Shown one piece after another: positions 20,829 through 33,835 of a DNA stretch of 64,000 nucleotides. Location: NCBI GenBank assembly GCA_905160935.1, contig CAJHZI010000416.1, positions 1,331,001 to 1,395,000 on the forward strand, read 5' to 3'. The notes below the pieces were generated by a model that was not told the DNA's origin, ran no database searches, and saw nothing but the letters and a program-made list of their open reading frames with translations. How positions within the stretch are numbered: the first letter of the stretch is position 1; every line of letters begins with the position of its first letter. This stretch comes from Enchytraeus crypticus (lineage: Eukaryota > Annelida > Clitellata > Enchytraeida > Enchytraeidae). The translations under genes were made by a program, and so were the position numbers.

Positions 20829-22078
20829 TTTTATGAACCTTAACTTTAACAAGTGAAGTCTTTATCAATTTTAAAATTGATCAGATCAACTTTTTTATCA
20901 ACTTTAACTTTAACAAGTTAATTTTTATCATAATTAACTCTTTCAAGATGTATTTTAAGGCAAATTTATTATAATGAAGGTGTGTTTTTATCAACTGTAA
21001 CTTTACCAAGTCGTGTTTTTATCAAATTAACTTTATTAAGGTGTTATTTTATCAACTTTAATTTTCGCAAGTTAAGTTTTCATCAAGTGTAGCTTTACCA
21101 AGTCATCTTTCTGTCAACTTTAATTTTAACAAGGTATGTTTTTTATAAAATTTATTATCACGATGGTGTGTTTTTATCAATTTTGAATTTAACAAGTTAA
21201 GTTTTTATCAAGTGTAACTTTATCAAGCCATATTTTCATCAACTTTAACTTTGAACAAGTTATGTTTTTATCAAATTTTTTATTTTGAAGGTGGGTTGCT
21301 ATCAACATTAACTTTACAAAGTCATGTCATTATCAACTTTAACTTTACTAAGGCGTTTTTTTATCAACCCTAAATTTATCAAGGTGTGCTCTTATCAACT
21401 TTAAATTTGGTTTTATCAACCGTAAATTTATCAATGTGTGATTTTATCAACTTTAAATTAACCAAGTTACCTTTTTATCATCCTTAACTTTACCAAATCG
21501 TCTCTTTACAAACTTTAACTTTAATAAGTTTAGTTTTTATCAATTTTAAATTTATCAAATCATCTTTTTTATCAAATTTAACCTTAACAAGTTAAGTTCT
21601 TTTTATCGACATTAACTTTATTATGGTGTGATTTTATCAACTTTAATTTTAGCAAGTTAAGATTTTATCAAGTGTAGCTGTACCAAGTCATCTTTCTATC
21701 AACTTCAACTTTAACAAGTTATATTTTTATCAAATATATTAATTTGAAGGTGTGTTTCTATCAACATTTACTTTACCAAGTCATGTCTTTATCAACTTTA
21801 ACTTTAGTAAGTTTTTATCAACCGTAAATTTATCAAGGTGTGATTTTATCTACATTAATTTTACCACGTAATCCTTTTTATCAACTTTAACTTTACCAAG
21901 TCATCACATAATCAACTTTACTTTTAGCAAGTTAAGTTTTTATCACATTTAAATTTAGCAAGTTAAATTTTTGTCAAGTGTAATTTTATCAAGCTTTTTT
22001 TATCAACTCAAACTTTAACAAGATAACTTTTTATCAAGGTGTGATTTTATCACAAGGCGAAACCAAGGCAACACAGAG

Positions 22079-22147
22079 CGAATCAGGACCACTGCGCGGA
22101 CCTCGATCAAAAACAAACATCGGCATCCAAGTAGTGGTCCTGATTCG
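22079..22147. repeat. 15-bp perfect hairpin at the centre of the foldback structure
   Basis: cgaatcaggaccact at 22079-22093 pairs with agtggtcctgattcg at 22133-22147; the loop is 39 nt and GC-richer than the surroundings. It marks the point where repeat orientation flips. Confidence 0.85.
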
Positions 22148-24140
22148 ACGATCAATTTATAAAGTTATAGTTGATAAAAACTTAACTTTCTAAATTTAAA
22201 ATTGATAAAAACACACCTTCATGATAATAAATTTTATAAAAACTTAAATTGTTAATGTTAAAGTTGATAAAAATATGGATGCTAAAGTTACGCTTGATAA
22301 AAACTTAACTTGGTAAATTAAAAATTGATAAAAGCACTCCATCGTGATAATAAATTTGATAAAAACATAACTTGTTAAAATTAAAGTTGATAGAAAGTTG
22401 ACTTGGTAAGGCTGCACTTGATAAAAACTTAACTTGCTAAAATTAAAGTTGATAAAATCACACCTCAACAAAGATACAGTTGATAAAAACACACCTTCAT
22501 AATAATATATTTTATAAAAACATAACTTGTTAAAATAAAACTTGATAAAAAGATACCTTGGTAAAGTTAAAGTTGATAAAAATATGACTTTGTAAACTTA
22601 CAGTCGATATTAAACACCTTCGCAATAATAAATTTGGTATAAAACACATCTTGCTAAAGTTGAAGTTGGTAAAAACATGACTTGGAAAAGTTAATGTTGA
22701 TAGAAACATACCGTCGAAGTAATAAATTTGATATAAAACACACCTTGATAAAGTTAATGTTGATAAAAACTTAACTTGTTAAAGTTAAAGTTGATAAAAG
22801 CACACCTTCATAATAATAAATTTTATAAAAACATCACTTGATAAAGTTAAAATTGATAAAACCTTAACTTGTTAAAGTTAAAGTTGATAAAAGGATGACT
22901 TGATAAATTTAAAATTGATAAAAAAGAAGCCTTCTTAAATTTAAAATTGATAAAAGCATAACTTGTTAAAGTTAAAGTTGATAAAAACACACGTTCATGA
23001 TAATACATTTTATAAAAACATAACTTGTTAAATTTAAAATTTATAAAACTATAACTTGTTAAAGTTAAAGTTGATAAAAACATGCCTTGATAAAGTTACA
23101 AATGATAAAAACACATCTTCATAATATTACAGTTTATAAAAACTTAACTTGTTAAAGTTAAAGTTGATAAAAAGGCGACTTGAAAAATGTCAAATTGATA
23201 AAACTTGACTTATTAAAATTAAAGTTGATAAAAAAGATGTATTGATAAATTTAAAATTGATAAAATTACGTCTTGATAATGTTAAAGTTGATAAAAAGGT
23301 GACTTGACAAATTTAAAATTGATAAAAACATGCCCTGTTAAATTTAAAATTTATAAAAACATAACTTGTTAAAGTTAAAGTTGATAAAAACATGACTTGG
23401 TAAAGTTAATGTTGATAAAAGCACACCTTGATAAAGTTATAAATCATAAAAATACACCTTCATAATAATAATTTTATAAAAACATAACTTGTTAAAGTTA
23501 AAGTTGATAAAAACACACGTTCATGATAATACATTTTATAAAAACATAACTTGTTAAATTTAAACTTAATAAAAAGATACCTTGGTAAAGTTAAAGTTGA
23601 TAAAAACATGACTTGCTAAAACACGTCATAATAAAATTGCAAATGATAAAAACACATCTTCATAATAATAAATTTTATAAAAACCTCATTTGTTAAAGTT
23701 AAAGTTGATAAAAAGGACAACTTGATAAATGTGTAATTGATAAAAACTTAACTTGTTAAAGTTAAAGTTGATAAAAGAGACTACATGATAAATGTAAAAT
23801 TGATAAAACTTAACTTGTTAAAGTTAAAGTTGATAAAATAGATGGCTGGATAAATGTAAAATTGATTTTAAAAAAACTTAAGTTGATAAAGTTAAAGTTA
23901 ATAAAAAGATGCCTTGTTATATTTAAAGTTGATAAAAACGCGTCTTCATGATAATAAATTTTCTAAAAATATAACTGGTTATACTTTAACTTGATAATAA
24001 GATGCCTTGATAAAGTTAAAGTTGATAAAAAAAGAAGACTTGATAAATGTAAAGTTGATAAAAATAAGCTTTGATAAAGTTAATGTTGATGTAGCACACC
24101 TTGATACAGTTAATGTTAATAAAAAAGTTGCGTTGAATTT

Positions 24141-24426
24141 AGTAGATCAATATGATAATTGTGCATGTGAGAATGAGTCCGCATGTTTACGTCGAGCTTA
24201 GTTGGCTAAAATAACAATTGCGCGCGTGAGAATGAGTTATCATGTTTACGTCCAGCTTAGTAGGTCAAAGTAACAATTGTGCGCGTGAGAATGAGTCATC
24301 ATGTTTACGTCGAGCTTACTACGTTAAAATAGCAATGTGCGCGTGAGAATGAGTCATCATGTTTACGTCGAGCTTACTAGGTTAAAATAACAATTGTGCG
24401 CGTGAGAATGAGTCATCATTCTAGGC
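24141..24426 (+). repeat. 59-bp tandem repeat, five units, inside the right foldback arm
   Basis: Units share gtgcgcgtgagaatgagt, then catcatgtttacgtcgagct and an aggttaaaataacaatt joint. They contain TGAGTCAT, an AP-1/bZIP-like site, in most units; that resemblance is only a motif match. Confidence 0.8.
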
Positions 24427-25640
24427 TGAGCGCAGCAGCTCGCCGCCGCAGAAGCTCGCCGCCGCAGAAGCTGTCTACCGCAGAAGCTCGTCGCTACCCG
24501 CCGCTGTCCCGCAGCCGCATGCTGCAGCTGTTATTGCGCCGTATAGGTCAGTGTGCCCCTCCTTAGGTTGCTTGGGTCATCTGATAGTGCGTCATCACTA
24601 GCTTTTAGGCTGCACACCGCAGCTGTTATTGCGCAGGTCATCTGATAAATTTCAAATTGATAAAAACTTAACTTGTTATAATTAAAGTTGATAAGGAGAT
24701 GACATGATAAATTTAAAGTTGATAACAAAGTAACTTGCTAAAGTTACAGTTGAGCAAAAAGAGATGCCTTGGTATATTTAAAGTTGATAAAAGCATGTCT
24801 TCACGATAATAAATTTTATAAAAAAACATAACTTGGTAAAGTTAAAGTTGATAAAAACATGACTTGGTAAAGTTAATGTTGATAGAAACACGTCTTGGTA
24901 AATTTAAAGTTGATAAAGATGCCTTGTCGGAAAAGTGCATACTGTTTATAAACACTTAATGTTAACACTTAGAGACATCTAACTGGAAAAGTGTTTACAA
25001 TTTGCATACATCATAACAACAGTTACGGTGCATACAGACAGAGTACGTATCTATTGCATATTTCTAAATGCTGCGCAATAAGTAGGACAGCTAATTAAGA
25101 ATCAACGGTTTCACCACAATGTGTATTTGCGGACTTGACTATATGTGTGCGACTACGTAATAAGTTTGTTTTGAAATTCTAGAACATTCTCTAACCGCGT
25201 CAAGGCGCCGTCTGTAATAGAATATCTATTCTTAGTCCATCTATTTTTCATCAAGTGGAACCGTTGAGACCGCAGACTTGTCTAGACAGGCCGCTCGCAG
25301 CGCCGCGTGAAGCGCGTCATCTCCCCTCTGCAGCGCCGCAGCAGCATGCGCTGCCTGCACGCAGCAGCTATTATTGCGCAGTGTAGGCTCTGCGCCGCTT
25401 TCTTAGGCTATCCAACCTAGGCTTAGGCCACAGAAGCTGTTAGCCCGCTGCCCGCCACCGCCGCAGTAGCAGCTGTTATTGCGCAGTATAGGCTCTGCGC
25501 CGCTTTCTTAGGCTATCCAATCTAGGCTTAGGCCACAGAAGCTGTTAGGCCGTCGCCGCCCGCCCGCAGCAGCTGCAGCAGCTAGGCTATAGGCTAGCAG
25601 CTGCTAGGCTATAGGCTAATGGGCTAAATCGTAGCTGGGC
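24427..25640. repeat. GC-rich cgc/cag repeat modules with a duplicated block
   Basis: GC-rich Leu/Ala-like gcagcagctcgccgccg segments at 24427-24530 and 25285-25640 contrast with the AT-rich surroundings. A block of about 88 bp (cagctgttattgcgcagt, then ataggctctgcgccgctttc, ending ccacagaagctgttag) occurs at about 25362-25450 and again at about 25468-25554, with a shorter relative at 24520-24640. 24925-25290 is ordinary sequence with no gene. Confidence 0.6.
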
Positions 25641-26204
25641 CAGTCTCCAGAACCAGCTATTTATACCTACTATTATTAAATAACTTCATTATTTTTAATT
25701 ATTAATTAATATTTTTCTTATAAAATTATCAATTACAATACTAATAAAAATCAAATAAAAGTCTTCCGTCAACACCGGTAAAGATGGCTTGACAGTTAAT
25801 AATGGTGTAGTGAAGATAGGCCTAATTGCTCAAATTTCAGTGAAGTAAAAATATAGAAGTAGCAAGTTTGTCCTTTCTATGTTTTTGATGGTTTTGCGGT
25901 ATTAACTATATTTGTAATTGCAAAAGCAAATTTTGGATGCATTTTGACCCTTAAGAGCCAATTTAGACTTTGTTGATTTATTGTACAAATTTTGACCGTA
26001 TTTTGACCTCAAAACGTTCAATAGGGTGTCACAGAACATTGAACAACTTGTAGCCTATTTCTGCGGATCAAGGTTTTCGCTTGATGGCAATTAAAGCATT
26101 GTAGGCACTAGCTGTCATTGGAGGATGACTTACACGAGGCTGTCCTCGAATCTACCTCGAATCGAGAAACCAAATTAATTAATTATTTATTAATTAAGAA
26201 TTTC
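25641..26204. other. No gene seen
   Basis: AT-rich sequence with nothing recognisable. Confidence 0.5.
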
Positions 26205-26440
26205 TTAATAGCGTAGAGGTAACGTCATTATATTTTAAATGACAGTTCCTGAGGTGAATTGAGCACTCGTGAGTTCGACTCCCGGCCGCAATGATCTAAG
26301 AGTAAAATCTCGGACATTCACTGGACTGGTTACACTGAAAATGGTCTAAATTGCCTGACGGTTTAAACATGTGATATTCAAAGTGATAGATATCAACATA
26401 GTTGATTATTCACTATAATGCGTGTTACTTTTACCATCGA
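26205..26440 (+). mobile_element. tRNA-derived SINE, family 2, copy b
   Basis: Carries the shared body (atagcg...ggtaacgtcat...tttaaatgacag...cctgaggtgaattg), B box (gagttcgactcccggccgc) and the end gatatcaacatagttgat...cactataat. It is the only family 2 copy on the plus strand in this window and is more diverged at its 5' end. Confidence 0.75.
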
Positions 26441-27079
26441 GCGCAGGATCAACCTTCTCCATAGTTGTCGTATCTTTGAAAGCACAGAACTCTAACTCTG
26501 CTTGAAACAATTTCGTGCTTGTTTTATAATTTTTATATATTTTACAAATTTGCAATATCCAGTCTCAGATTGGTCTTATTAAATTATTATGATTACGCTA
26601 AGGTTAATAGATACGTAGTGCGCAGTACGCAATGCTGCGATTATACAAAATGAGTAGTATTAAGTAAGCTCATCGTAATCATCGCTAATGTTAATTGCGA
26701 TATTATTTAAAGTAGTTTAATTAATAGCATTTAATATTGATATTATATAATTTAATGCAATATAAGGATGTCAAACATTAACGTGAAACACTTTATGGCA
26801 AAAATGCTTGGGGTGCCACCGCACGGAAAAGGTTTGAAACCACTGTTTTAGAGTAACGTTTAGAGCACGTTAACCAGGAACATAATGTTTGTTATCACAA
26901 ATCCGATTAGAAATATCGTTAACATGATATCATATAACTTTTTAAAACCTATAACCAAACAGAAAGAACCAACGATTTATGAAAATATCAGAAGAGAGAA
27001 CTTTGAAGTTATCCTAGATCATCAGTTTTGAACTAATAATATAATTTATAATTAAGTGATAAAAAAGCTAATAGTCTAA
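26441..27079. other. No gene seen
   Basis: AT-rich; no conserved coding block was recognised. Confidence 0.5.
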
Positions 27080-27215
27080 AGCTAAATGTTAACGTCAGTT
27101 TCCTCACTCGATAGCGATGTCAGTGACGGGCGAGCCCAGGATTTGAAACCTGCACATACTGATCCACTGTCTAATAGCTTACTGCCATCGCCACTGACTC
27201 CAGCGATGTCGATAA
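27080..27215 (-). mobile_element. tRNA-derived SINE, family 1, copy b
   Basis: The minus strand has the same order as copy a: gtggcgatggcagt, then a weak B box (caggtttcaaatcctgggct), gcccgtcactgacatcgc and gaggaaactgacgttaac. Confidence 0.7.
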
Positions 27216-28052
27216 GCAGGTGTCAACAATGGTTTTGATTAATTACCAATAAAATACGCAGGAAAGTCGTACATCAGCGATACAGTCCAATTCTGCGGAA
27301 GGTTTTGCAATTCTTCATGAAACACAGAATTCGTATGTAGATGTATTTATATGTAAATATATTATATGTAAATTTTTATTATATATATATATATATGTAA
27401 ATGATGTGCCAAAAAATCGACATGTCGTAAACTTACCAGTTTTTTTAATAAATGTGTGGAAATATATGATGCATTTTCCCCTTAAGTTTAATATTTGCTT
27501 GTTTTAGTCTCTAATATTTGCTTTAGTTTGCTTTTTGCACTCAGTTTCTGCTACGTTAATCACGGTAAATTTAATTTACAGCTTTAAGACATATACTACC
27601 CGACTGATTTGTTTATGGTTTTGAGATATGTGGTGCATTTTTGTTTACACATGTCATACAGTGTATATTCAACCTGCTAGATAACAGTAAAATTTGTATC
27701 TTTAGGAAAATTTGATCTTATCAAGTACGATGTAAATTTAACAATCCTAAATGGCAACATGTCGCATAAATGTAAAGCCAAATCTCATTTGATTTAACCG
27801 TATTTTTGCCGATTTTTTTGTTATACTCCATAATGCGGTTCAGACCAAAATCATCCGAAAAAATGTTCCAGCCAGCCACATTTGTTCAGAAAATACGGCT
27901 GAATTTACAACAGAAGTCCAGCCCTAGTCTTCGAGTCAGAGTTAGCAGGTGCTGAGTATTGTGTACTTTCATCATCATCATCATCGTCGCCGTCGCCATC
28001 ATCACCACCACCATCACCACTACCACCACCACCATCACCACCACCACCATCG

Positions 28053-28085
<33 letters not shown>

Positions 28086-29984
28086 GTATCATCTTCTATT
28101 AAATCCCAGTTTAACCATGATCAGGATACCAATAGACTTTTAAGTTTATGCTGTTTATCCATTCGTTTAAGTTTTTGTAGCAATTTACGGTATAGGCTAT
28201 AGCCAATATCCACAAGTGATGGGTCCCTAAACTTCCCAGTTCTGCTGATAACTGAAATACGTCACAACATACTGAATGCATCTCCCCGAGAAACATAATA
28301 ATCGTGTAGAGTTATGGTAAAATAGACACTTTTCTGAATGGCGTCAGAACTTTTCAGAAGAGGGTCGGATACTGAATTTCAGTCATTTCCGGTCTTAATT
28401 CGATCTCCGCCCCTAATGCTAATATTTTTAGGCGAGGGGGGGGGGTGATTTCTTGCTAGAGAAGGTCGAACCCTTGACTGATCTCTCCTGTATCCATCAA
28501 TGTTTTATCAGATTAGTGATTACATTATGTTGTAACTGGCCTTAATAAGATTAATGAAATTAGTTGACGGCTTCATATTTCCGCTAGGAGACTTATTTAG
28601 CCATAACCGGCACCATGCTGTAAAGACTTTGCCGTCATCTATATCTTTAGTGTCATTGTAATATCGTCGCACACTGTATTATTACTATCTACACATTTTC
28701 TTATTAGTTTGTTAGGTTCATTTGCTCAAAAGCGCATGTTATTACAATTTTTTTAAATTATGCAATTAAAATTCATTGAGATATTTATTTTCCTATCGGT
28801 TGACAATTTTACAAAGCACTGCTTCTCGGAAGCGCTAGTCACAGCCTCACAGGTGAATTTTTTGGAGTACCACACATCCCGGGATCCACGTTTTGCTACT
28901 ATCAAAATATAAACAAAACAATGCTGTAGGATCCAATGAAAACCATCTATCTATGATACGCTTATATGATTAATGATTGCTTTCATATCAAGGTCAATTT
29001 TTGAATCGACTTATGCTAACAAATTTTTGAAAATTTAAAACTAGCTGAAAATTGTTATAATTTCTTTTAGTTAAACTTTGTAACTAAAGGAGTTTAGCTA
29101 TTAGTTAACTAAAAAAGTAGTTAAACTTTTGCTCTATCTAAAAGACGTAGTTAAACCAAACTAGTTACTCGCAACTGTTTAACTATTGCCCGCAACTGCT
29201 GATATACTACAAAGAGCCTATTAGCGAAGAGCTTGTACGATAGTGAAATAATTAGGGGTCGAGAAACTTAGAGATAATGGCGGAAAGTGGCCGAGATTTC
29301 TCTCTGAGAATCAGAACAGTGCTGCAAAAGCGCTAAAATAGAGAATTAAGTAGAATACAGTTGGATGTTTATAGGATGTTCATAAATTGTAGCATTTCTT
29401 TAAAGAAATCAAGCAACTAAAACGCTTAATTTAACATTCGCCCCTTTCTGCCACAAATTGACAGTGGCTACATTGTTATCAATGGTCACAAAATCACATC
29501 AGTGTAATACTGGATGAACTAAACGATATTCACACTTTAATTAAATAATATCACGCAGAAATGTTAATATTCCAATTATCACCACTGTACAAAGGAGTTT
29601 AATGACTCCACAACTGTCTCTATAGTCACGCATACACTCAAACATCAACTACAACTAATAGTACAAGCCGCATCAAAACATAACCAGCCATCAAAAGTTC
29701 TTGACTTTTAATAAAACATCATAATCATAGCGTTCAAACAGAACACGTAGCACAACCAACCATAGTAGCGAAGCCATCTTAAGTAATTAGGTGCATGACT
29801 AATGATTATTATCTTAAATTTATACAAGCAATGCACTACTTTCATCCAACTTAGTGAAAACCTTACGTGCCACATCATCCATAATTTGCCGCTAAAAAGC
29901 CCATAAGGTATATCATCCAATGCCAAACAGGCACAGTACCACAAAGTGTCGATCAAGTATAGTACAGTACACAAGTAACAAATC
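27216..29984. other. No gene; microsatellites
   Basis: Contains (at)n at about 27376-27397, a (cat/cac)n run at about 27967-28085 that gives artificial poly-His/poly-Met frames, and a g-run at 28435-28446. At 29060-29175 are several tagttaaact/agtttaac half-repeats in both orientations. No supported exon. Confidence 0.6.
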
Positions 29985-30410
29985 AGGTACAGTACAGTAC
30001 AATGTTAACAGCTCAGGTACAGTACAGTACAATGTTAACAGCTCAGGTACAGTACAGAACAATGTTAACAGATCAGGTACAGTACAGTACAATGTTAACA
30101 GCTCAGGTACAGTACAGTACAATGTTAACAGCTCAGGTACAGTACAGTACAGTGTTAACAGCTCAGGTACAGTAACGCACAATGTTAACAGCTCAGGTAC
30201 AGTACCGCACAATGTTAACAGCTCAGGTACAGTACCGCACAATGTTAACAGCTCAGGTACAGTACAGTACAGTGTTAACAGATCAGGTACAGTACAGTGT
30301 TAACAGCTCTGGTACAGTACAGTGTTAACAGCTCAGGTACAGTACAGTACAGTGTTAACAGCTCAGGTACAGTACAGTACAATGTTCACAGATCAAGTAC
30401 AGTACCACAA
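29985..30410 (+). repeat. 30-bp minisatellite
   Basis: About 13 units of aatgttaacagctcaggt followed by acagtacagtac, with variants (gatcag, ccgcac). The period is a multiple of three and units lack stops in some frames on both strands, so long artificial frames arise either way. Confidence 0.9.
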
Positions 30411-33309
30411 AACACTGTTGACCCCTTATAATACACGCACACATTTTCACACTTACCCAGTAAATACTGTACAGAAGTTCACAAAGAAGCTTACTAACAT
30501 GTTTTACAATACATGTATATAAGAAGACCGCAGTTAGCTAGCTCAAATAAATAGCACTGTTAATATGCATTCGATCATTCATATACGTTCTGTTGCAAGC
30601 CCTTCGACGGTACACACTGGAATGCTGGTGAGATCTCAATCATAGCTATCCTAGTTCTCACAGACACTCGATAACTTACAAAACTGAATCTTTCAGGCAA
30701 TATCGCCGGTTAACCGTTGATTTCATTTCACTCATCATTGATAGCTAGAAAGATCAAACTGTCGCAAATATACCCTAATCATGAGAAGCGCTAATAAGAT
30801 TAACAAATAAATTCAAAAGAGTAGTTTAATTAAAACAATTTCATAATGTTAAAGGTCACCACATACATTAGTTTTAGGGATAGGAGATCGCCAGCAGAAC
30901 TAAATATGGCTACATTGAATACCTGATTCTTTACTGTCAAATATGAACAGTTTCTAAGAATTCAATGAGGCTAAACAGCGGCCAAGATCAACTAGCCTGC
31001 CGTATGAAGATGACGTATAACTAGTAACTGCATGATAAACTTTAGACGTGAGCAAACGATTAGGTGTAATAACATTACAATTATAAATAAAGATTAACGT
31101 CTGGATCACCAGTTGACGACGGAGCAGAAGTAGAACAGCAAATTCAATGCAGAACAAATCATTTGATTTACTTTGCTTTCGCTCAATCGACTTTCAAATT
31201 ATGACCCCGAAACTTAGCTCAGTCTATTTTTGTAAATTATACTCGGAGATACAAAGTGTCAGCAACTACTATTCGTTTTCATATGAATTATTTTTATTAT
31301 ACAAAGCACACAGAGATTTGGTCCTCTATACCAATACTAAGCAAACAATCAGTTCGCTCGACCTAACTAAGCACATTTATTTTGAAAAATAAAGTGAGAG
31401 AAGAAAGATAGAGATGTGATTGCATGCTGAAACAAGTTATTAGTATTCACTATTCACTCTAAGCAAGCAAAATGACACAGTCAAAAATGGTAAGCCTACA
31501 TCGTAACAGCTTTCAAGCCATCATCAACAAACACGTCACTGATTTTAAGCAAAAATTAAAAATTAATTTTCATTTAGTTGAAATTACTAATTTATTTAAT
31601 TGAGCATAAATTACTAATTAATGAAACTGTAACAGCATGTATCCGTTTACTTCAATATAAACTAAGCATGCGCCTAAGTGTAAAATCTCATCCTAGCTAC
31701 ACCTTTTACAGAAACATCAATCTAGAAAAAGTAACTATTTTTAAAGTAACTATTTTTCCAGTGCCCTCAATTCCAGTCAAACAAGCAAAACCAATGATTT
31801 TAAATAAAACAACATTTAATCTGGTATCAATAAGTAACGACGATGTTACAATGTCGCTAATTCCACGACGTCTCGACAATGTTTATCACTCCCATTTAAT
31901 ACGTATTGCTATTAGTAGAATGACTCTAAATTAAGTATTTATTCGATCACTTCTTCACCCGGGATGATTAATGCATAGATATAAGCTTAACACGAGCCAA
32001 TACAATACCGTTAGGGTACTGTGCAACATTACAAACATGATTGCTATATCATACTGCATAAACGAGCAAACTACCCAATGGCAGAGAGATTTAAAGTAGC
32101 AAATACGCTAAAACAACTATCAAATACTTATACAGCCCTCTAGTTGACATGCAAACATACACACAAAGAGGACAAATGAAATCATAGTGTCAGATGGAAG
32201 ACAATTTTTTATATCTACCACAGAGCAATTTCATAGTATATTAACTTTGACCTTACAGTGTGATACTTATTAGCAAATAAAATGTAATACATTAATTAAA
32301 CTAATGAAAATCCTATCCATGTTTCAAATGTTACGATAGCAACTTGTTTTTTAAGTGAACTAATTAAATTTATATCTAAATGTATCATATTTAACATAAA
32401 TCCAAGCACTAATCATTGATCTTACACCAAAGTCCTACATAAGGACATTTTTGATACAGTTGAGTACCAAGATGACTTAGTAAGAGTTCCTATTAAAATA
32501 CTAAAAATCAGCCACTACAATTAAAGTTAATATAATAGATTGTATTTAAGAAGCATCAGTTAAATCAGCAATGAAGTCTTCAGATTGAACAGTTTTCCAC
32601 AGTGAGCTTGTATTTCATATGCAATATGCGTATCAAGAATGACTTTCTATTGACCTGTCTCACTGTTATTAAAATCAGACAATTTTGTCCACTCAGACGT
32701 GGACGTCTAAATTGCTATATTTGTCAGTATATCAAAATTGTTATATTGTTGCATGTTATACTGGAAATATCAATAATAATTTCTTGTTTTTTGTCAATCG
32801 CTATAACTCTCAGATAACGTTCCATTACTTCAAACACAGCAGATAATGTTTCATAAATCTGATGTCAATCAGATACAGTAGTTTAAAGTGATCTATTAGT
32901 TGTCAAGAACCTGAAATATCAATAATTTATTGTTTTTTTCTCAAAGCATCTGAAACTCAGATAACTTCGTTAAGGATCCATCTATACACAAGTCGAACAT
33001 GAATCTAATCATAACATACAAATTCTTTCAATTTTATCAAATGTTTGCTTTATCAGAATTTGACAGCATAACAAATTTCTTGATTAGTATATGTATTATC
33101 TACTATGTAGTTTTCAGCAAAATTTTCCAACATACAACTTTACATTGGCGGCGATGAAATGATATGATCTGATAAATTCTAATAACTACAAGCATATAAA
33201 TTAAACAATATAATCCAATAAAGCGATTCTCCAACAATGGTTGACACCAGCACTGGTTTACAACCCAACACACATCACACTGCAGCACCAAGTCCACCTC
33301 AATGTCTGG
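30411..33309. other. No gene seen in 2.9 kb
   Basis: AT-rich. A frame at 31578-31934 (118 codons) has no recognisable domain, composition or splice context, and I do not call it a gene. Confidence 0.5.
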
Positions 33310-33835
33310 TTGCAAACCAGCACTGGGTCATGCACCAGCACTGGGTCATGCACCAGCACTGGGTCATGCACCAGACTGGGTCATGCACCAGCACTGGGTC
33401 GTGCACCAGACTGGGTCGTGCACTAGTACTGGGTCGTGCACTAGACTGGGTCGTGCACCAGACTGGGTCGTGCACCAGCACTGGGTCGTGTACTAGACTG
33501 GGTCGTGCACCAGACTGGGTCGTGCACTAGCACTGGGTCATGTACTAGTACTGGGTCGTGCACCAGTACTGGGTCATGCACTAGTACTGGGTCATGCACT
33601 AGCACTAGGTCATGCACCAGATTGGGTCGTGCACTAGACTAGGTCGTGCACTAGTACTGGGTCGTGCACTAGACTGGGTCGTGCACCAGACTGGGTCGTG
33701 CACTAGCACTGGGTCGTGCACCAGTACTGGGTCATGCACTCGTACTGGGTCATGCACTAGCACTGGGTCGTGTACTAAACTGGGTCGTGCACCAGACTGG
33801 CTCGAGAACCAGCAATGTGTATTACACAAGACTGA
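33310..33835 (+). repeat. 17/18-bp minisatellite
   Basis: About 28 units of actgggtcgtgcaccag with cat/cgt and acc/act variants; 17- and 18-bp units are mixed. Confidence 0.9.

Larger units (their letters stand above)
20828..24925. repeat. Foldback-like inverted tandem-repeat element
   Basis: Units of about 31 bp with the consensus gttgataaaaacttaact plus tgttaaagttaaa. From 20828 to about 22050 they run with this consensus on the minus strand; from about 22150 to 24925 the same units run on the plus strand. The two arms meet at a 100-bp non-repeat core (22051-22150) that holds a hairpin. The right arm is interrupted at about 24140-24640 by other repeats and then resumes. Units diverge, with variant units holding cacaccttcataataataaattttat. 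This is the architecture of foldback transposons, but no terminal sequence or target duplication was established. Confidence 0.75.

Noticed and set aside
27949..28143. Frames rich in His (plus) or Met/Val (minus)
   Set aside because: They are only a (cat/cac)n microsatellite with no start context, splice sites or conserved flanks.
31578..31934. 118-codon open frame
   Set aside because: No recognisable domain, composition is that of AT-rich noncoding DNA, and there is no supporting splice context.
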